In this document: piece by piece, positions 58,450-64,000 of the stretch
Position numbering within the stretch: position 1 is the first letter of the stretch
Layout of the letters: each line of letters opens with the position of its first letter
Assembly (NCBI RefSeq): GCF_963678635.1
Contig: NC_087068.1
Location: 14,883,872 to 14,947,871, forward strand
Direction: 5' to 3'
DNA from: Symsagittifera roscoffensis
Lineage: Eukaryota > Xenacoelomorpha > Acoela > Convolutidae
DNA length: 64,000 nt
Program-made: the position numbers and the translations under genes
Notes under the pieces: generated by a model
Databases searched by the model: none
The model's input: only the letters and a program-made list of their open reading frames with translations
Told to the model about the DNA's origin: nothing

Positions 58450-59720
58450 TACTCGCTTAAAAAAATTATGAGATCAAAATTGAAACAATACTCTTTTCGA
58501 GAAACATGGAAGCGATATTTCAAAAATTTCGATGTGCCATTACCTTAAATCCTTTCATAAATAATCTCAAATGTATCTATAATGAAGACGCTACACATAC
58601 AGTAAATTGTGTTGTAAGAAACCAATTACCTAAACTAAATTTACGCTGCTCAGAGAAAATACAAAAACTTTCAGAACGAGAGAAATATAACAAGTGTATC
58701 AGATAAAACAGCTACGAACAACTAAATGTGACACTTTAAAACGATGAACTCTGAAATTACAGAGCAAAAAAATATCGAAAGTATTCTTTGATTTTATCTC
58801 ACTTGAGCCTTATTAAACCACAGTCTATTGTCTAAAAAATTTATCGTTTCAGGAAAAAGCTGGAAAGCAATTGAACCAATATAAAAAGTATGCAGACTAA
58901 AAAAATTATCGGAAAGCGCATTCAAGAAAACTAAGCATTTATTCATGATCTCAAGTAGCGTCTTCAACAACGATATGCTAAATACAGCATGCCATTCGAG
59001 AAGTATCGACAAAAATTTCGAACAAAATAAAATTGCGAAGTGTCGGAGAGTTTGAAGCTTTAAAAACTTTTAGACAGATTTAATCAATAGCAATCGATAC
59101 GACCGAAAGTTGAAAAAGGGAATTAAGCCGGCAGAATTAAAGCCGACACACAATTAGCTGAAAGCTAACCGAGAATTTCTGGCAGAGCTAAGAGAAACTC
59201 GAATAACAAGGTCTTTTTATGTAACGCCTACATAGCAAGCACGCACGAGCACAGTATAGATGGCACAGAGATTATTTACGAGATGTGAAAAAAATTTATG
59301 GTGTAAAATTTCGCCAGCTATAAAAAAAGATCTCATTGTATCGATTAAATTAACTCCTCAGTCTGATTGGAATGAGCACTCGCACTTACTTGCTTTGAAA
59401 CAAACTGTTTAGCTTATATAACTACTTTTTACACTCTATTCTACATATAAGACGGAATCACAAAATCGATAGAAATCTGTACCAGAAAACAATTGAGTTG
59501 ATTTAAATGAAAGTGGCACTAAACTATTCAGAAACATTATAAAATACACAAATTTCATTTGGTGGTGATTTGAAACGGAGTCGTGCAACGAGCTTGCCTA
59601 TGGGCGCTTAAAGCTAAAATCAAAAGACAGTCATACATACTTATTGTAAAAACCCGTAACATCCCATTGTACCGTACCATAAAATGTTTCCACAAAATCT
59701 TTTTGAAACAAAGTCCTTTA
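58450..59720. other. AT-rich region downstream of the SPNS gene
   Basis: No gene seen. Frames at 58506-58706 (plus) and 58794-59012 (minus) have no recognised motifs. Confidence 0.4.
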
Positions 59721-59721
59721 A

Positions 59722-59745
59722 TTTATTTAGTTATATCAATTTATT
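59722..59745 (-). terminator. Candidate poly(A) signals of the SPNS gene
   Basis: On the minus strand AATAAA occurs at 59745-59740 and again at 59727-59722, about 142-165 bp after the SPNS stop codon. This is a reasonable 3' UTR length. Confidence 0.5.
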
Positions 59746-59770
59746 TTGACTTGAATGAATTATTCTTCTG

Positions 59771-59836
59771 CTGAAACGTTACGATCAGCTGAAACGTTAC
59801 GAAAAACCTGCTGAAACGTTACGATCAGCAAACTCG
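59771..59836. repeat. Short minisatellite in the SPNS 3' UTR
   Basis: Three copies of a module like ctgctgaaacgttacgatca lie head to tail, and a fourth partial copy (aactcgttacg) follows. They lie 50-115 bp beyond the SPNS stop, before the candidate poly(A) signals, so they would be transcribed. Confidence 0.8.
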
Positions 59837-59886
59837 TTACGCTAACTCCTATACAAGAACATTTTCGTAATCTAAGTCTCGTCAAC

Positions 59887-60089
59887 TTAAATCAAAGGGT
59901 CTGTATCTTCTGCCATGCCACCTTCTAGCACAGCCGCGTGTTCGGCTAGAGTGCCCCCTGAATTCACGCCCGGCCTGCCGCCCCCTCGACCCCTTTCTAG
60001 TCTTGCTCGTCTCGCTTCGGCCACAATCTCGGCGGTTTTCGTGTGGTCCTCGTCGTATACAATTGCACAAACAAAGAAGGCGGCGGCTC
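59887..60089 (-). CDS. Spinster-like (SPNS) transporter, last coding exon
   Basis: On the minus strand the acceptor cctctggtgtttag|GA opens a 203-bp exon that ends with TAA (59889-59887). With the single base carried over from the previous exon it encodes Gly, then AAAFFVCAIVYDEDHTKTAE and an Ala/Arg/Gly-rich tail ending MAEDTDPLI. The start is the end of the last membrane helix, and the rest is the cytoplasmic C-terminus. Position and pattern match the C-terminus of Spinster proteins as I recall them (a GGxxFxxTAxFI helix, then charged residues). An 80-codon frame overlapping in another phase is a shadow. The GC-rich Gly/Arg tail contrasts with the AT-rich surroundings. Confidence 0.85.
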
Positions 60090-60352
60090 CTAAACACCAG
60101 AGGAATTGATGAAACGAAAATCACAATCGAATGTATTGGACGAAGTGATTGGGTTAGATTAAGGTAGACCTGATTAATTCATTTATCATAACTTCTTTCT
60201 CGCAAAAACGCATCATTTTTTATATTCAAACTTTCATCATGGGCTAAGTTACGTCGATCATACTTTTTTAAACCTAAATAATGATATTTTTAAGGAAATG
60301 CCTTTAACATGGAGTTCATTTCAGAGGAATCCGACATGTTGCATATGCTTAC

Positions 60353-60508
60353 CTATGACACACGCGATGGGACAAGTGAGCACGCCCAGTTGCAGTCCTT
60401 TGAACTGGTTGTAGTGGGAACTGTTGCCATAAGTGACGTCAGCTAATAGTCCCACGAAGAAGGGACTGTATGCATCTCCAAACAGGTGGGTGACACCCAT
60501 GGAGATAC
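60353..60508 (-). CDS. Spinster-like (SPNS) transporter, penultimate exon
   Basis: This is a 156-bp exon on the minus strand between the acceptor tttttcAG (60510-60509) and the donor G|GTAAGC (60352). It encodes ISMGVTHLFGDAYSPFFVGL, then LADVTYGNSSHYNQFKGLQL and GVLTCPIACVI. The GDAxSPxxVG motif and the xQFxGLQ stretch before the last helix are characteristic of Spinster/SPNS members of the major facilitator superfamily, which move lysophospholipids or sphingolipids out of lysosomes or cells. The intron to the last exon is 263 bp and the phase agrees (1 nt carried over). Upstream exons, including the PTRRSTAEA region of the family, are not within the window. The upstream intron is therefore at least 3.5 kb. 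Confidence 0.87.
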
Positions 60509-60720
60509 CTGAAAAAAAAAACGAATTGAAATTGAAAACATTTAACTATAAATGGAAAGAACATCCAACGAGCTGTTCAGCTCGCTGTTGAAGCTGTCGT
60601 GTTAAAACTATATTACTTTGGGGATCCCTGTGCTAAATAAAATTGTTAAATATTGAGGAAACAATCTATTATGGAGCTTATTTGAAATTTAAAAAAAACA
60701 CAAAAAGCACAGATCATGGT

Positions 60721-61046
60721 CAGGGGCGGATTTAGGGGGGGTGGGGCGGACGCAACCCCCCCCCCCCCTTAGTGATTCGACCCCCCTCCCGACCCAAAGG
60801 GTACCCCCTTTGGTACTTTTTAAGAAATCCATTTTTGGCCGACCGACCCTAAAATTTTTCTAAGGGCGCCTTTGGCGCCAATATGCGCTAACTTTGAGGG
60901 GAGCTTGCGCCAAAAAAAAAAACGCGATTTTTTGGTCAAAATTTTCCAAAAAATGCCCAAAAACCACTTTTTTGACCTGCTTATTTTTTTAAAAAATTTG
61001 CCTGCGGCGCAGAAAATTCGGCAAAAACAGCGTCTTTTTAGTGCTT
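60721..61046. mobile_element. hAT-type MITE with CAGGGG end, one end missing
   Basis: Begins CAGGGGCGGATTTAGGGGGG and follows the reverse complement of 48718-49128 closely through the block ggtactttttaagaaatcca and on to agtgctttag. There it stops, lacking about 85 bp and the second terminal repeat. The flanks atcatggt (60713-60720) and ttcatggt (61052-61059) are nearly the same 8-mer, so the end may have been lost soon after or during insertion. Confidence 0.85.
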
Positions 61047-62279
61047 TAGTGCTTCATGGTGGTACACGAATCCACAATCTAACTTTCGACCGAAAAACTG
61101 AAGACATGAGCCGGGTCAAATGGACGTCGCAAATTATATTAGGAGTGATATTATTCATCTATTTAACCATTTTCCTTTGACGTTGATTTTCTATGCGTTC
61201 CTCCTGTTTTTTACTAACAATAATAGTACATGAAATAAACACGAAATATTTTTTTACAGCCTTTTGAAGGAATTGACTACTGAATTCAGACAAGGAACTA
61301 ATGTCTTCTTGTCACCCCAAAACCAAGTTTTGCGTTGCCGGTTGAGGTTGCCTAAAGGCGAATTCAGACACCACTCAATTATCAGTTTTGCTTTTCCATG
61401 ATTTTTCATCCAAATTAGACCTTTTCTGACACTCATATTTCTAATCACAAACAATTCTGAATAGTAAAATCGAAAGAAAAAAATTACACTTCAACCTTTT
61501 AACATGATCTAAAACTCTGATTTGTATGTTGCTCAAAATCTGTCTGCCAGCAAATCAAGCCACGCTAACAACTAAAATCAACTTCTAGACAATAATCGGC
61601 GTTTTAGGCATTTTCACACTATGTGATAGATGTTGATGTCTAGTACTCAAAATCAAAAAGATTTCACTAGCAAGTAGTTGTTCCTTGTTATGGGGAATTC
61701 AATTAGGGACTAATTTGAACACAATATATTAAAAATTGTGATAAAAGACGCGAGATATATAATAAACACTATATTCAAAATTGTGATAAATGACGCGGGA
61801 TATAAATTTATATGTAAAAAGACGGGGGAACCCAACAACGCTTTTGATTTCAAAAATTGAACGATTAAAATAATTTTGACTTCAAAGGTTTTTTCGAACT
61901 AAAACGGTCAAATCTGCAAAACTAATGGGTTTCCGATCTTCGTGAACGAAACCATAATATGGCCGACAGCATAAAACCGCACTTTCTATATTTAAAAAAA
62001 ATTGAAAGAATTTCTATTACAAAAGCAACAAATCTCATTCAAATGGGATTGATAAACCAGCGTAATTAATTTTTTAATATCAGACTCTTTTCTCTTAATT
62101 TAATTGTAAGTTCAATGACAAAATTGAGCTATAATAGTAGATTGAGAGGCCACATATGCATCCGCTGGTAGTAATGTGACAATACCCCAACAAAGGGTCA
62201 ACAAATTCAAAATTTTAAGTATTCAAATGAAAATTAACACTTTCGAAAAATAGATAAAAGTCATATCTAAGAAAGAAAA
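61047..62279. other. AT-rich intron sequence
   Basis: No gene or clear repeat seen. A short direct duplication (acgcgagatatataataaac and acgcgggatataaatttat) lies near 61750-61810. Confidence 0.4.
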
Positions 62280-63440
62280 AGGCGTTAAGCAGTCGCCATG
62301 GGAGTCCCGACAAAAATCCTCAGAATACCTTGAAAGCACCTCGTCATAGTGTTGAGTATTTCGAACATGGAAATTATTTTAGATCGTAAGCTTTTAGATA
62401 ATTTTGAAAAAGCATAAAATACGGCTATCTCAGAAACTAAAATGATTTGAGCAGTCAAACTTGGAGGCACTGTTGAGTGAAGAGTTTCAAATTTTGAATA
62501 ACTTTTGAAGGCAAGTTTTCCAATCCCTGACAGTACCTCGACAGCATCTAAATTTTTTCAAAGTTTCTGAAAAAATCAAAAAAATTTCAAATCTCGGAAC
62601 ATCAATGTCAAAGATTTGAGCAGTCACATTTAGGTGCAAGATTTGCAGCGACTGAGAGTACACTGACAGCACCTCACGCTATTCAGTTGAGTTTTTATAT
62701 ATCTGTTATTTAAAAAAATTAAAAACGTCGTATCTCGGAAACTAAAAAGATTTGTGCAGTCATATTTTAAGGCAAGATTTGGAACCCCCTGGAGTAATCT
62801 GACAGCACCTAATTACAGGGTCCAGAATTTCAACTTTCGTCATGTTTTAAAATAAATTCACTTAATTTTTTTTTGAAAAAACCGTAAAAAAAACGTCATA
62901 GCTCGGAAACTAAAAGCATTTGAGCAGTCATATTTGAAGGCGCAATTTGTAAACCCTGAGAGTAACCTCACAATACCCAACTGCAGGGTTGACTATTTTA
63001 ACACAGAAGTGAAGCTGCATTTTGCAAACAAGCGACAAAAAGTAGCTCCAAAAAGTCAAACACTAAAAACTGAAAAAGCAAAAATCTCTGCTAGGCTCCG
63101 GCGTCTGCTCTATGGTCACTACACAGTTTTTAAATAGCCACAAAAAAACAATCAAAACAAACTTAGGGTCCAGTCCCAGCTGGAGGTAACTGTTTGTTAA
63201 AAAAAACTTGAAAAATTTTAGAAAAACTTAGAAAAAACGTAAAAGACCGCATATCTCAGTAACTAAAATGATTTGAGCAGTCAAATTTGGAGGCAAGATC
63301 TGCAACCGCTGAGAGTACCCAGAAAGCATCCCACTGTAGAGTTGAGAATTTCAAAAAACGTTTTTGAAGGCAAAATTTAAAACCGCTGAGAGTACCTCGA
63401 CATCACCTGACAAAAGGGTTAGCAATTTCAAACTTTGTAG
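62280..63440. repeat. Degenerate tandem repeat (atctcggaaactaaaa...gagcagtca)
   Basis: A module of about 140-180 bp recurs around 62415, 62597, 62733, 62899, 63251 and 63365, with a weaker first copy at about 62285. Shared blocks are atctcggaaactaaaa, gatttgagcagtca, aaggcaagattt, ctgagagtacc and gacagcacc. Copies are well diverged and spacing is irregular. No frame is conserved between copies, so it appears non-coding. Confidence 0.8.
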
Positions 63441-64000
63441 AATTTTCTATAAAATAAGCGTAGCAAAAATAATATTGGAAAAATTCACGCACCTAGATCT
63501 TTCCATTGAACCCATCGTCTCCAATTTAGCAGAATGGTTTTAGAGAAAATCAAAAGTTTCCAAAAAATAGTCAAAATTTCAAAATTGGACAATTTTTATT
63601 TCTATAACTTTTTTCTACTAAAAAAAAAGCGCTGCCGTTTTCATTTATGCATGAAAATTCCTAACACCGTTTCTTGCGACTGAAATTTTGATCTCAGATT
63701 TCTTTTTCGGTACGGTAGATTTCAAGAAAAAAATATATTTTCGAAGAAACTATCAACGGTTCAAAACTTGAGCATTTTCTAAGGTCATAATTATTCTCTA
63801 AATAAACATCGCGTAGCAGCTTCTGCCGTTGAGATTCGAATAACAATTTTTTTTTGAAGTCTGGTGATTTCAGATTTGGCAGGGTAACTTTTGAGAAAAT
63901 GAAAAAAAAAAATGCGTCAAAAAAACGCCCACTGCAAGTTTCGAATGCCGTCTGAACGGTTAAAAAAAGACTTGCAAAATATACTGCACACAAAGGAGTA

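Larger units (their letters stand above)
60509..64000 (-). other. Upstream SPNS intron, running off the window
   Basis: No coding exon matching the family was found up to 64000. The intron contains a truncated hAT-type MITE (60721-61046) and a degenerate tandem repeat (62280-63440). The rest is AT-rich. Frames at 61254-61454 and 63694-63993 have no recognised motif. Confidence 0.55.

Noticed and set aside
59882-60124. 80-codon Arg-rich minus-strand frame
   Set aside because: It is the wrong phase over the last SPNS exon. The spliced phase gives a family-like helix and tail.

Overview
The window is AT-rich animal DNA, probably from an invertebrate. Three things point that way: spliced exons of conserved animal gene families (a Spinster-type transporter and a MYND zinc finger), a BEL/Pao LTR retrotransposon, and many small DNA transposons. 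The sequence alone does not narrow the organism further. Most of the window is repeats. Only three short host-gene fragments are convincing.

Layout. 1-28908: a satellite array of about 24 monomers, mostly 1,200 bp, with a short form of about 1,140-1,150 bp. The array is layered. A ten-monomer block of 12,276 bp is duplicated almost perfectly, and a hAT-type MITE inside it is duplicated with it. 29007-44283: a tandem repeat with a unit of about 2.8 kb (two copies and a partial third) that carries decayed coding sequence on the minus strand. The first copy is split by a young 9.3-kb BEL/Pao element (31344-40688, minus strand) with 5-bp target duplications, and the second copy preserves the empty site. 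44284-46148: AT-rich filler with small repeats and a G-rich tract. 46149-46223: first coding exon of a MYND zinc-finger gene, minus strand. 46364-49128: a nest of small inverted-repeat transposons, partly inserted into one another, ending with a hAT-type MITE. 49129-53340: AT-rich DNA holding a lone, inverted, diverged fragment of the satellite (51003-51385) and an old degenerate tandem repeat. 53340-59720: AT-rich DNA with three tRNA-like heads and a likely terminal exon of a membrane protein on the plus strand (54234-54436). 59722-64000: the last two exons and 3' end of a Spinster-like (SPNS) transporter on the minus strand. The gene's upstream intron holds a second hAT-type MITE and another degenerate tandem repeat, and runs off the window.

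The most interesting thread is the origin of the satellite. Every monomer contains an imperfect hairpin of about 31-bp arms. It matches the core of two 187-bp palindromic elements near 47 and 48.4 kb, so the satellite seems to have grown from, or captured, a fold-back transposon. A second thread is how well the local history can be read: paired empty and filled sites, duplicated insertions and nested MITEs give a relative order of events. I found no operon-like system, CRISPR array or intact novel gene cassette.
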